DNA of 64,000 nt from Sphingobium sp. (GTDB lineage Bacteria > Pseudomonadota > Alphaproteobacteria > Sphingomonadales > Sphingomonadaceae): NCBI RefSeq assembly GCF_003248505.1, contig NZ_QFOA01000007.1, forward strand, positions 34,094-98,093, written 5' to 3'. Each line of letters starts with the position of its first letter. Positions within the stretch are counted from its first letter, which is position 1. A program made the translations under genes and the position numbers. Below the pieces are notes generated by a model that did no database searches, was not told the origin of the DNA, and was given only the letters and a program-made list of their open reading frames with translations. Positions 25,995-34,497 of the stretch are shown here, piece after piece.

Positions 25995-27809
25995 TCAGCG
26001 TTCCCGCATGACGGGATAAAGACCGTGATAGGGGCTGCGGCCCGGCAAGCGGTCGGAAAGCCAGTTCAACCGGGAGTCGGCGTCCGCCGCGAAGGCGGGG
26101 TCGGCGGCCAGCTTCGCCTCGAACGCGGCTTTGACTTGCGGGTCGCGCGCCAGCAGCGCATCGGCCAGCGGGGCGCGGACGAAATCCTCGTCCCCCGGAG
26201 GCGCGGCGAGGATTTCGGGGAAGAAGCCCCAGGCCAGGAAACTATCCTGGCTTTCGGGTTCCAGCAACGCTGCGGCAAGAAGGCCGAGCGGCTGGTCGGC
26301 GGGCACGCGCACCGACCCGGCGGGCAGCGTTTCGGTCACGTCCTCGTGCCGCACCTTCGTTTCCAGCGGAATGCGCGCGTCGCGCGGGGAAGACAGCTTG
26401 GGATCGATCAGGCGGGCCCGGTCGAGCGTCAGCGTGCGCGGCGCGTTCAGCCGTTCGAAGCGGATACCGTGCAACGTCAGGCGATCGATCACCGCGTCCT
26501 GCCCAGCCGGAACCCACCACGCCTGGGGCAGCGTGACGGTTTCGACCGGTTCCTGGCCGATGATCGGCATCCGCCAGGTCACGGGGCGGCCCAGCCACCG
26601 CTGCTCCCTGCGCCCGCTGGCGGGGGAGGCATAGGTGTCGAAGGCGACGCCCCGGAACCGCTCGACCCAGCCGATCGGCTGGGCGGCGGGCTTCCAGCGC
26701 GTAAGCATGTCCGTCGGACGCGATGCGCGGTCGCGGGCCTTGGCATCGGCGATGACGGCGGCATCCTGCCCCGCCAGCTTCAGCGCGGCTTCGAGCAGGA
26801 CGTAAGTGCCCAACACGCGTTGGCGATAGGGTTTGAGCATGTGGTTTTCGACCAGCACGGTCGGCACGCCGATAAAGTCGCCATAGCCTGTCGAATAACG
26901 CGGTCCTTCGGACGCCTGGCGGATGCCCTTGGTCGGATCGCGCGTGTCGATCGGGCTGGGGTAGCTGGTGGGGATATGCCCTGCTGCTTCCAATGCGGCG
27001 GTCACGCCCGGGCCGAAGCGGCCTTGCAGCCAGTCGGCGGTCGCACGACGATAGGCATAGCGCCCCCACCCCGCATAGGTGAAGGTGATGACATACTGCA
27101 TGTCGAACCCTTCGCTGACATGGCAATCGACATAGAGGATGGGGTCGAGCCGCCGCAGCAGCGCGATCATCGCACGGGTTTCAGGTGCGTCGGCCTTCGC
27201 ATAGTCGCGATTGAGGTTGATGTTGCGGCTGGTGCCGACATAGCCCTTTTCCGCAGGGCCGCGCAGCGCGGGGAAATGCCACCGGCTCATCCGTTCGTGC
27301 CCGTCGATGTTGTAGACCGGCACGAAAACGAGATCGACCTTGTCCAGCAGCCCGTCCTTGCCGCGCAACGCAATGTCGCGCAACAGCATGAGCCCCGCGT
27401 CCTTGCCGTCGATCTCCCCGGCATGGATACCCGCCTGCACCAGCACCACAGGCTTCGCCGCGCCCCCCGCATCGCCGCCCTTGCTGGCGCGCACGAGCAG
27501 CATGTCCCGCCCCTCCCCGGTGCGACCGAACGGCTCGACGCGGATGAGGGGCGATGCGGCGGCCAGCCGCTCGATCCAGGCGGCGACATCGGCATAGCGC
27601 GGCGTGGTGGCGAACCCGGCTTGCTCGGCAGGCGTGATCCAGGGATCGTCCTTGCGCGCGACCAGCTTTTCGCTGGCGCCGCTCCACGGCAGGGCGGGCG
27701 GCAGCACCGCCCCTGGCAGTCCGTCGAGCGGAGCCGGGGACGTGGCGACGGACGGCGCGGCAAGGCAGAGCGCGGTGGCGGCGATGAGGCGCGAAGGGAT
27801 GCGGATCAT
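25995..27809 (-). CDS. M14 family zinc carboxypeptidase, exported
   Basis: A 604-residue exported metallopeptidase. Residues 1-23 form a signal peptide. The zinc site is HAGEIDG (His and Glu, HxxE) in the M14 domain, with the third ligand His in YVDCHVSEG about 100 residues on, and ENHM later as a candidate catalytic region. A C-terminal segment of about 200 residues follows the catalytic domain and is of unknown fold. It would trim C-terminal residues from peptides in the periplasm. The start lies 17 bases after the TonB receptor stop, so the two are almost certainly co-transcribed and may act on the same peptide ligand. Confidence 0.85.
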   Translation of the reverse strand: MIRIPSRLIAATALCLAAPSVATSPAPLDGLPGAVLPPALPWSGASEKLVARKDDPWITPAEQAGFATTPRYADVAAWIERLAAASPLIRVEPFGRTGEGRDMLLVRASKGGDAGGAAKPVVLVQAGIHAGEIDGKDAGLMLLRDIALRGKDGLLDKVDLVFVPVYNIDGHERMSRWHFPALRGPAEKGYVGTSRNINLNRDYAKADAPETRAMIALLRRLDPILYVDCHVSEGFDMQYVITFTYAGWGRYAYRRATADWLQGRFGPGVTAALEAAGHIPTSYPSPIDTRDPTKGIRQASEGPRYSTGYGDFIGVPTVLVENHMLKPYRQRVLGTYVLLEAALKLAGQDAAVIADAKARDRASRPTDMLTRWKPAAQPIGWVERFRGVAFDTYASPASGRREQRWLGRPVTWRMPIIGQEPVETVTLPQAWWVPAGQDAVIDRLTLHGIRFERLNAPRTLTLDRARLIDPKLSSPRDARIPLETKVRHEDVTETLPAGSVRVPADQPLGLLAAALLEPESQDSFLAWGFFPEILAAPPGDEDFVRAPLADALLARDPQVKAAFEAKLAADPAFAADADSRLNWLSDRLPGRSPYHGLYPVMRER

Positions 27810-27826
27810 GGGGGCCTTTCTCCAGG

Positions 27827-30019
27827 TCAGAACCGACCGCGCACACCGACGGTGGCGGTGCGCGGCGTGCCCGGCTGGACCCAGAGCGCGGTATAGCTGC
27901 TCGCGAACCAGCGTTCGTTGAAAAGGTTGCTGACCGTCCCGAACAGTTCCACCCCCTCGGTCAGTCCGACATTGCCGAACAGGCGGACGAGCGTGTGCGC
28001 GGGCAGCATGAAGTCGGTGCCGGTCTCGCCGGATCGCCGGCCGACATATTGCAGCCCCGCTCCCAGCTGAGCCTCCCGGTCGCCCAGCTTCATATGTTTG
28101 GCGACCTGCATGTTCAGATTATGTTTGGGAATGTTGATGAGCGGATCGCCCGGATTAATGCGGAACGAATAATTGGGGTCGAGCACGCTCGATCGCGCTT
28201 CCGCGTCGGTATAGGCGTAGCTCAGCATCACATCGACATCGCCGGGCAGATGGCCGTTGAGGTCGAGTTCGATGCCCCGGCTGCGTGCCTTGCCGATGGC
28301 GACCGAGAAGCCCGGATTGTTCGCGTCGCTCGCCAGCACATTGGCCTTTGTCAGCTGATAGACCGCAAGCGTGCCGGTAAGCGCGCCGCCGAAAGTCGAA
28401 AGCTTGGCCCCGGCCTCGATCGATTCGCTGGTTTCGGGATCGAAGATCCGGTTGAGCACGTCCGCGCCGACATTGGCGCGGTAGCCCTGCCCATAGGCCG
28501 CGTAGAGCGTGACGGGATCGCTCAGCCGGTAGACGATGCCCGCCTGCGGACTGAAACGATCCACCTTCCGCTCGGTATAGCGCAGCGCGGTGGCCAGCAG
28601 GCGATTGTCGACCTTCAGCGTCAGATTGTCGTATCGGCCGCCGATGCGCACCTGAAGCCGGTCGGTCAGTTCGATCTGATCCTGCACATAGAAGCCGTAG
28701 CTGCGCTGCGTGTCCAGCCGATTGGTCGTCACCGTCGTCACGGGCAGCGGGAAGCGACCGTAGACGCGATTGTCGATGTCGATCACATAGGCCGCCCGAT
28801 CGCTCGGCGCGCTGCTGACCAGCGGGGGGCGGAAGCGGGTGAAATAATTGTCATAGGTAAACCGGTCGAAGTCACCGCCGAACAGCACGCGATGTCGCAG
28901 CGCCCCGGTCGCGAACGCGCCCGCGATTTCGGCGCGCAGCACGCTATGTTCCGCGTCATAACGGCGCGAGCGCCGCTGGCGGGAAAGCGACCGCCCATCC
29001 CGGAACAGCGTCTGTCGCGACGCGACCGTTTCGGCATCGGACGAAAATCCGGTCAGCAGCGTGTCGCGGTGGCTGGCGCCCACCAGCAGGCTCCAGTCGT
29101 CGCTGAACTGGTGTTCGAGGCGCAACTGGTGGCCGGTCGCGCGCGCCACGGTGTCGCCATCCCCCGGCTCGCCCAGGAAACGGGAGCGCGGAACGGTATC
29201 GAAATCGCCCCGCAGGACGACGATTCCCCGGTCGAACGGCACTTCGACGCGGGTCCATTCGAAATCGTAGGTGAGGCGCGTCCGGTCACCCAGCGCCACG
29301 CCCACCGAAGGGAGGAAACCCCAGCGTTTCTGCTCCACCGTGTCGCGGAACGTGTCGCCCTTTTCATAATAGCCGATAAGGCGCGCGGTAATGCCGCCCG
29401 TCAGCGCCAGATTGGCGTCCGCGTCGGCCCGAAACCGGTCGTAGCTGCCATATTGGAGCGTGCCGCTGCCGAAGGTCCGCCCGATCCGCGCCTGCTTGGT
29501 GACGATGTTGATCGTGCCGCCCGGCTCGCCCCGCCCGATCAGCGCCGCCGCCGGACCTTTCAACACCTCGATCCGTTCGATCCCCGCGACATCGCGCTGA
29601 CCGCCGAAACCGCGCCCGGCATTGAACCCGTTGACGAGATAGCCGCTGGGCAGATTTTCGTCGCCCGCAAACCCTCGAATGGCAAAGGCGTCCCACAGTC
29701 CGCCCAGCGTATTCTGGCGCGCGACCGAAGCGTTCATATCGAGCGCGTCGGTCAGGCGCAGGATGTTGTTCTGTTGAAGCGTCTCGCTGCCGATCTCCGC
29801 GATGGACTGGGGAATTTCCTGCATCGCAAAATCGCCCCGATAGGCCTGGCGCACGCCGGTCACCGTGATTGCGCCCTCCCCTTCATTTGCGTGGTGGACC
29901 GCGTCGCCGGTCTGGGCATATGCCGGAAAGCAGGCGACGCTCAGCATCGGCATGGCAAGCGCGAGACGGCGCAGGACGGCGAGCGCACGGCGCGTGCGCT
30001 TTACAAGACGGATCGGCAT
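27827..30019 (-). CDS. TonB-dependent siderophore receptor
   Basis: A 730-residue outer-membrane transporter. A signal peptide ends AYAQ (about residue 36). The plug domain follows (about 50-165) with QEIPQSIAEIG, VLKGPAAALIGRGEPGG and GTINIVTK, the usual siderophore-receptor plug sequence. The remaining residues form the barrel, ending in VGVRGRF with a terminal phenylalanine. It imports a metal chelate with energy from TonB. A Fur-like palindrome lies 18-34 bases upstream, consistent with iron control. The start at 30019 has AGGGGA four bases upstream. No FecR-like N-terminal signalling extension is visible. Confidence 0.9.
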   Translation of the reverse strand: MPIRLVKRTRRALAVLRRLALAMPMLSVACFPAYAQTGDAVHHANEGEGAITVTGVRQAYRGDFAMQEIPQSIAEIGSETLQQNNILRLTDALDMNASVARQNTLGGLWDAFAIRGFAGDENLPSGYLVNGFNAGRGFGGQRDVAGIERIEVLKGPAAALIGRGEPGGTINIVTKQARIGRTFGSGTLQYGSYDRFRADADANLALTGGITARLIGYYEKGDTFRDTVEQKRWGFLPSVGVALGDRTRLTYDFEWTRVEVPFDRGIVVLRGDFDTVPRSRFLGEPGDGDTVARATGHQLRLEHQFSDDWSLLVGASHRDTLLTGFSSDAETVASRQTLFRDGRSLSRQRRSRRYDAEHSVLRAEIAGAFATGALRHRVLFGGDFDRFTYDNYFTRFRPPLVSSAPSDRAAYVIDIDNRVYGRFPLPVTTVTTNRLDTQRSYGFYVQDQIELTDRLQVRIGGRYDNLTLKVDNRLLATALRYTERKVDRFSPQAGIVYRLSDPVTLYAAYGQGYRANVGADVLNRIFDPETSESIEAGAKLSTFGGALTGTLAVYQLTKANVLASDANNPGFSVAIGKARSRGIELDLNGHLPGDVDVMLSYAYTDAEARSSVLDPNYSFRINPGDPLINIPKHNLNMQVAKHMKLGDREAQLGAGLQYVGRRSGETGTDFMLPAHTLVRLFGNVGLTEGVELFGTVSNLFNERWFASSYTALWVQPGTPRTATVGVRGRF

Positions 30020-30036
30020 ATGTTCCCCTGACCAAG

Positions 30037-30053
30037 ATGAGACAGAATCTCAT
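30037..30053 (-). promoter_or_regulatory. Fur-like palindrome upstream of the TonB receptor
   Basis: ATGAGA, five bases (CAGAA), TCTCAT: a perfect inverted repeat. Compared with the 7-1-7 Fur motif TGAGAATnATTCTCA, 11 of 14 positions match. It lies 18-34 bases before the start codon of a siderophore receptor. Fur binding is inferred. Confidence 0.5.
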
Positions 30054-30287
30054 TTGAGGGGGCACCTAGCGACGTGAGCGCGGAATCGTCAACAAAGATG
30101 TTACGTTATCTCATGGGACGCACCGCTGGGATTAGGGATATCGAACAGGCGTCATTTCGCCCATCCCAACGGCAAACCGGGCGTTCGTTGCAATCAGGTT
30201 ATTAAATGTTGCAGGGCAGCATTGTTAACTTGTGCAAGTCCACGGCCTTTTCGTAAAGGCGCAACCGGCAAACGAAGAGGTCGAACG

Positions 30288-31970
30288 GTGGCTGGGGAGC
30301 GTTTTGGTCTGCGGCAAGCTGCCGCCTGGCTTCAGGAGATTGTCGGCCCGGACAGGGGCTATGTGAACGTCGGCATTGTCTACACGCTGGCGATCACGCT
30401 GCTATCTCTGGCGACGCCGATTTCAGTGCAACTGCTCATCAATTCAGTGGCGCGCACGGCGCTGGTCGCGCCCTTGTGGATCCTGTCGGGCGTGCTGCTG
30501 GCGCTGCTGCTTCTCGTCGCGTGCCTGAGCGCGCTGCGCGTCTATCTTCTGGCGGTGTTCGAACGTCGCATCTTTGCGCGGGTCGTGGCGGAAGTCACGG
30601 TGCGGGCTGTCCATGCGCAGAACCCCTTTTTCGCCGATGACAGCCGCGGCAGCCTGTTCAACCGCTATTTCGACATGGTGGTCGTGCAGAAATCGGTGCC
30701 CAGCCTCGTCATCGGCGCTTTCACGATCGTGCTCCAGGGGGTCGTCGGCCTCGTCGTCACGAGTTTCTACCACCCCTTCTTCCTTGCGTTCAACATCGTC
30801 CTCGTGGCGACATGTCTGCTCATCTGGATAGTCTGGCGGCACGGAGCGATCACCGGCGCGGTCGGCGTTTCCCACGCCAAACATGCCGCCGCGCACTGGC
30901 TGGAAAGCGTGGGCGCGTCGAACGGGTTCTACAAGTCCGCGCGGCACCTCGATTTCGCGATGGACCGTTCGGAGACGGTGACGGCGGACTATATCCGCGC
31001 GCATCGCCATTATTTCCGCTACAGCTTCGCGCAGGCGCTGGGCTATTTCCTGGTCTATGCGTTCGCCGCCGCCGCGCTGCTCGCGCTGGGGGGCAACCTC
31101 ATCCTGGCGGGGCAGCTGTCGATCGGACAGCTCGTCGCGGCGGAGCTGATCCTGTCCGGGGTCTTCTACGGCATCTCGCAGCTGGGATGGTATCTCGACA
31201 CATTCTACGATCTGGTGGCGAGTTCGGAGGAATTGTCGCAGATTTTCGCGATCCCGCAGGAGCCGGCCGGGCTAAGCGGGCAAGCGCCGCCTAACGGATC
31301 GGTGCGATTCCGCAATGTCGAACTGGACGACGCCCGCTTCGATTTCGCCATCGACAGCGGCGAGCAAACGGTGGTGCTGGCGGAACCCGGAGTCGAAAGC
31401 CAGATCGCGTTGCTGCTGAAACGCCATGCCCATCCCGACCGGGGGCTCTTAACGATCGGCGGGAGCGATCTGGGCAGTTTCGACATGTATCTGCTGCGAT
31501 CCGCCGTGATGGTGTTGAACCGCCCCACGATCGTCGATGTCACGATCCGCGAATATCTGAACCTTGCGGCGGGGGGCAATGCGGACAATGCCATGATCCT
31601 CGCCATGCTGGAGGTGGTCGGCCTTGCCGCGCGCATTTCCAGCCTCCCCCACGGGCTGGATACGCAATTGGCGAGTTCCGGGTCGCCCCTGTCCATCGTG
31701 GAGGTGATGCAACTGAAAGCCGCGACCGCGCTCATCAGCCGCCCCCGGCTTTTGCTGCTGTCGCAACTCTACGACATGATGCCTGCCGAACCGCTGCACG
31801 CGACGCTGGCCATGTTGCGCGACCATGGAACCACCGTCCTGCTCTTTAGCGGTCGTCCCGAGACGCTGCATCTCGACAGCATCTTCTGGGTCGGGACGCG
31901 CGAGCAGCATCGATTTGCGGACCAGGCGGAGCTGGCCCGCTTCCTGTCGGGCAAGGAGGCGGAGGCGTGA
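30288..31970 (+). CDS. ABC transporter-like protein with a degenerate ATPase domain
   Basis: A 560-residue half-transporter with about six membrane segments (residues 20-310) and a C-terminal domain aligned with an ABC ATPase (about 335-540). Every catalytic element is altered: the Walker A position reads AEPGVESQI, without the lysine, the signature LSGGQ reads LSIVE (about residue 468), Walker B LLLDE reads LLLSQ (about 489-493), and the switch histidine region reads FSGRPE (about 520). The domain fold seems intact but ATP hydrolysis is unlikely. It is followed by HlyD and TolC genes, so it is probably the inner-membrane part of a type I-like exporter. The start is GTG at 30288 with AGAGG seven bases upstream. 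Confidence 0.75.
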   Translation: MAGERFGLRQAAAWLQEIVGPDRGYVNVGIVYTLAITLLSLATPISVQLLINSVARTALVAPLWILSGVLLALLLLVACLSALRVYLLAVFERRIFARVVAEVTVRAVHAQNPFFADDSRGSLFNRYFDMVVVQKSVPSLVIGAFTIVLQGVVGLVVTSFYHPFFLAFNIVLVATCLLIWIVWRHGAITGAVGVSHAKHAAAHWLESVGASNGFYKSARHLDFAMDRSETVTADYIRAHRHYFRYSFAQALGYFLVYAFAAAALLALGGNLILAGQLSIGQLVAAELILSGVFYGISQLGWYLDTFYDLVASSEELSQIFAIPQEPAGLSGQAPPNGSVRFRNVELDDARFDFAIDSGEQTVVLAEPGVESQIALLLKRHAHPDRGLLTIGGSDLGSFDMYLLRSAVMVLNRPTIVDVTIREYLNLAAGGNADNAMILAMLEVVGLAARISSLPHGLDTQLASSGSPLSIVEVMQLKAATALISRPRLLLLSQLYDMMPAEPLHATLAMLRDHGTTVLLFSGRPETLHLDSIFWVGTREQHRFADQAELARFLSGKEAEA

Positions 31971-33031
31971 CGATCAATACCGCGCAACTGACGCATTTCC
32001 GTTCCCTCGCCAGCCTCAATCCGCCGCGCGTGGCTGTCGTCTTGGCATGGTTGATCCTGGCCGGCATCTGCCTTTCCGTCGCCATCCTCTTCGTGCCTTG
32101 GCGGCAGACGGCGCAGGGTCGCGGGCAGGTGATCTCGCTCGACCCCGACGATCGTCCGCAGCAGGTGTCCTCGCTGGTCGACGGTCGGGTGCAGCGCTTT
32201 TTCGTGCAGGATGGGCAGTTGGTGAAGGCCGGCGATCCGATCGTGCAGGTGGTCGATGTGGACCCCAATTTCCTCGAAAGGCTGGCCGCGGAAAAGGCGG
32301 AAGTCGAAGCCCAGATCGCCGCCATCGAGCAATCGCGCGCGGTCGCCTCCATCGACGTGGGCCGTACGGGCCAGCTGTTCGCCGAGGGTCTCGCCGCGCG
32401 GCGCGATTATGAGCAGACGCAGATCAAGGTCGCCGAAGCCAACGCGAAACTCGCCGAAGCGAAAGCGAAGCTTAAGCAGATCGAGGTTCGGCAAATGCGG
32501 CAATCCGCGCAGATCGTCTCCGCCCCCCGCAGCGGCCGGGTGCAGGAATTGAACGCGGCGGCGGGCGGTGCGCTGATTTCCGCCGGTACGGTGCTGGCGC
32601 TGATCGCACCCGAACAGATCGAGCGCGCGGTCGAGCTTTATGTCGACGGCAGGGACATTCCCCTGGTCGATCAGGGGCGTCCGGTGCGCCTGGAGTTCGA
32701 AGGCTTCCCCGCATTCCAGTTCAGCGGCTGGCCAGCCTTCGCGCTCGGCATCTATGATGGGCAGGTGCGGTCGGTCGATCCCACGCCGCGCCCGGACGGC
32801 CTGTTCCGCGTGCTGGTCGAACCCAAACCCGGCACGCCCGCCTGGCCATCGGCGCGCTTCGTGCGGCAGGGCGGCAAGGTGCTGGGCTGGATACAGGGCG
32901 ACAATGTCACGGTCGGGTACGAACTGTGGCGGCAACTCAACGATTTCCCCCTCAATTTCGGGCAGGATCAGGTCGCTCAGAAAACACAGGAGAAGACCGA
33001 GAAAAGCTCGATCGAAAAGAAGAAGAAATAG
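31967..33031 (+). CDS. HlyD-family periplasmic adaptor protein
   Basis: A 354-residue membrane fusion protein. A single transmembrane segment (about residues 22-44) is followed by a lipoyl-like half motif (VDGRVQRFFVQDGQLVKAGDPI), a coiled coil (about 100-180, rich in EANAKLAEAKAKLKQ), the second lipoyl half (VSAPRSGRVQELNAAAGGALISAG) and a beta-barrel domain. It ends in a lysine-rich tail EKKKK. It links an inner-membrane transporter to a TolC channel. The GTG start overlaps the stop of the ABC-like gene (GTGA), so translation is coupled. Confidence 0.85.
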   Translation: MTINTAQLTHFRSLASLNPPRVAVVLAWLILAGICLSVAILFVPWRQTAQGRGQVISLDPDDRPQQVSSLVDGRVQRFFVQDGQLVKAGDPIVQVVDVDPNFLERLAAEKAEVEAQIAAIEQSRAVASIDVGRTGQLFAEGLAARRDYEQTQIKVAEANAKLAEAKAKLKQIEVRQMRQSAQIVSAPRSGRVQELNAAAGGALISAGTVLALIAPEQIERAVELYVDGRDIPLVDQGRPVRLEFEGFPAFQFSGWPAFALGIYDGQVRSVDPTPRPDGLFRVLVEPKPGTPAWPSARFVRQGGKVLGWIQGDNVTVGYELWRQLNDFPLNFGQDQVAQKTQEKTEKSSIEKKKK

Positions 33032-33033
33032 CG

Positions 33034-34488
33034 ATGCGCATCGTGATCGGCATGAGCGCGCTGCTGGTCTTTGCCGCGCCGCCTGCGGCATGGGGACAGG
33101 CAGACAGAGCCCCTCCATCGGCGACAGGACCGAACGCGCCCCTGACGTTGCGCGAAGTACTGCAATCGTCGGCCCGGTCGGCGCCCGACATCATCGCGGC
33201 ACTGGCCCGCAACCGGCAGGCCGAAGCCCGCGCGCTGTCGGCACAGGGTGCGTTCGACACTGTCTTCGCCGTGGAAGCGCGCAGCCGGGTCGCAGGCTAT
33301 TATGACGGCACGGAATTTGCTGGAAAGACCGAGCAGCCGTTCACCGGCAACGGCGGATATGTCTACGGACAATATCGCGCGTCGCGCGGGGATTTCCCCG
33401 TCTATGAGGACAAGGCCTATACCAACCGCCTGGGCGAGGTTAAGGTCGGCGCGTTATATTCCCTGCTGCGCGACCGCCTGATCGATGCGAGGCGGTCGGA
33501 CTTTCGGCTGGCGAACAACGATATCGACATTGCGCGATTCGAAACGAAAGCGACCGGCATCGGCGTGCAGGCGCGCGCCGCAGAGGCTTACCAGAAATGG
33601 GTTGCCGCCGGATTGAAGCTCAAAATCTACCAGTCGCTGCTTGCGTTAGCGCAGGACCGGACGAACGGGATCGAACGCCAGGTGCAACTGGGTGCCAAGC
33701 CGTCCATCCTGCTGACCGAGAATGAGGCGAACCTGGTCAAGCGGCAGGCCTTCGTGGTCGAGGCGCAGCAGGATTTTCGCGCGGCGGCGGTGAAGCTGTC
33801 GCTTTACTATCGCGATGCCGATGGCGCGCCGGTCGTCGTAGACGAAGCGCGGCTGCCCGGCGATGCCACGGCGCTGGGCGGGATGAGGACGGACCCCGCC
33901 TTCAACCTGGAAGGCCGCCCCGACTTCGCCATCATGCTGGAGGAAATCGACAAGGCGACGGTCCGGCTGGCGCTGGCGCGCAACGACATGCGCCCTCGGC
34001 TCGATCTGTCCGGCGAAGTCGCGAAGGATGTCGGCCCCGAAGGACTAGGCGGAGCCAGTCGCACCCCGCTGGAGATGATCGTGGGCGTGACGTTCAAGAT
34101 CCCGCTCCAGAATCGCAAAGCCAGCGGTAAGCTCGCCGAAACGCAGGCGAAGATAGACGAACTGACGGTCAAGCAGCGGTTCCTGGCGGAAAAGATACGC
34201 GCCGAAGTGACGCAGATCGGCATCGAGGTGGAGACTGCCGGGCAGCTGATCGGGACGACGGAGCGGGAACTGGCACTGGCCCAGCGGCTCGCATCTGCCG
34301 AGCGCCGTCGATTCGACCTGGGGTCGAGCGACTTTTTCCTCGTCAACCAGCGCGAGGAAAGCGAGACGAACGCGGCGGTGAAGCTGATCGAAGCGCAGGC
34401 CCGCGTCGCTGCGGCCCGGACGGAACTCGCGGCAGCGACGGCGGACGAGGATGCCCTGGGGCTGAACATCCCCTCCGCATTGCCGTGA
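33034..34488 (+). CDS. TolC-family outer membrane efflux protein
   Basis: A 484-residue outer-membrane channel subunit. A signal peptide ends AAWGQ (about residue 20). The body contains two repeats of long helices typical of TolC: one before and one after about residue 250, with coiled-coil runs such as KLAETQAKIDELTVKQRF. It would trimerise to form the exit duct for the HlyD and ABC-like proteins encoded immediately upstream (2 bases between stop and start codons). It ends a few bases before the convergent poxB stop, with no terminator between. Confidence 0.85.
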   Translation: MRIVIGMSALLVFAAPPAAWGQADRAPPSATGPNAPLTLREVLQSSARSAPDIIAALARNRQAEARALSAQGAFDTVFAVEARSRVAGYYDGTEFAGKTEQPFTGNGGYVYGQYRASRGDFPVYEDKAYTNRLGEVKVGALYSLLRDRLIDARRSDFRLANNDIDIARFETKATGIGVQARAAEAYQKWVAAGLKLKIYQSLLALAQDRTNGIERQVQLGAKPSILLTENEANLVKRQAFVVEAQQDFRAAAVKLSLYYRDADGAPVVVDEARLPGDATALGGMRTDPAFNLEGRPDFAIMLEEIDKATVRLALARNDMRPRLDLSGEVAKDVGPEGLGGASRTPLEMIVGVTFKIPLQNRKASGKLAETQAKIDELTVKQRFLAEKIRAEVTQIGIEVETAGQLIGTTERELALAQRLASAERRRFDLGSSDFFLVNQREESETNAAVKLIEAQARVAAARTELAAATADEDALGLNIPSALP

Positions 34489-34497
34489 GCGCAGAGT

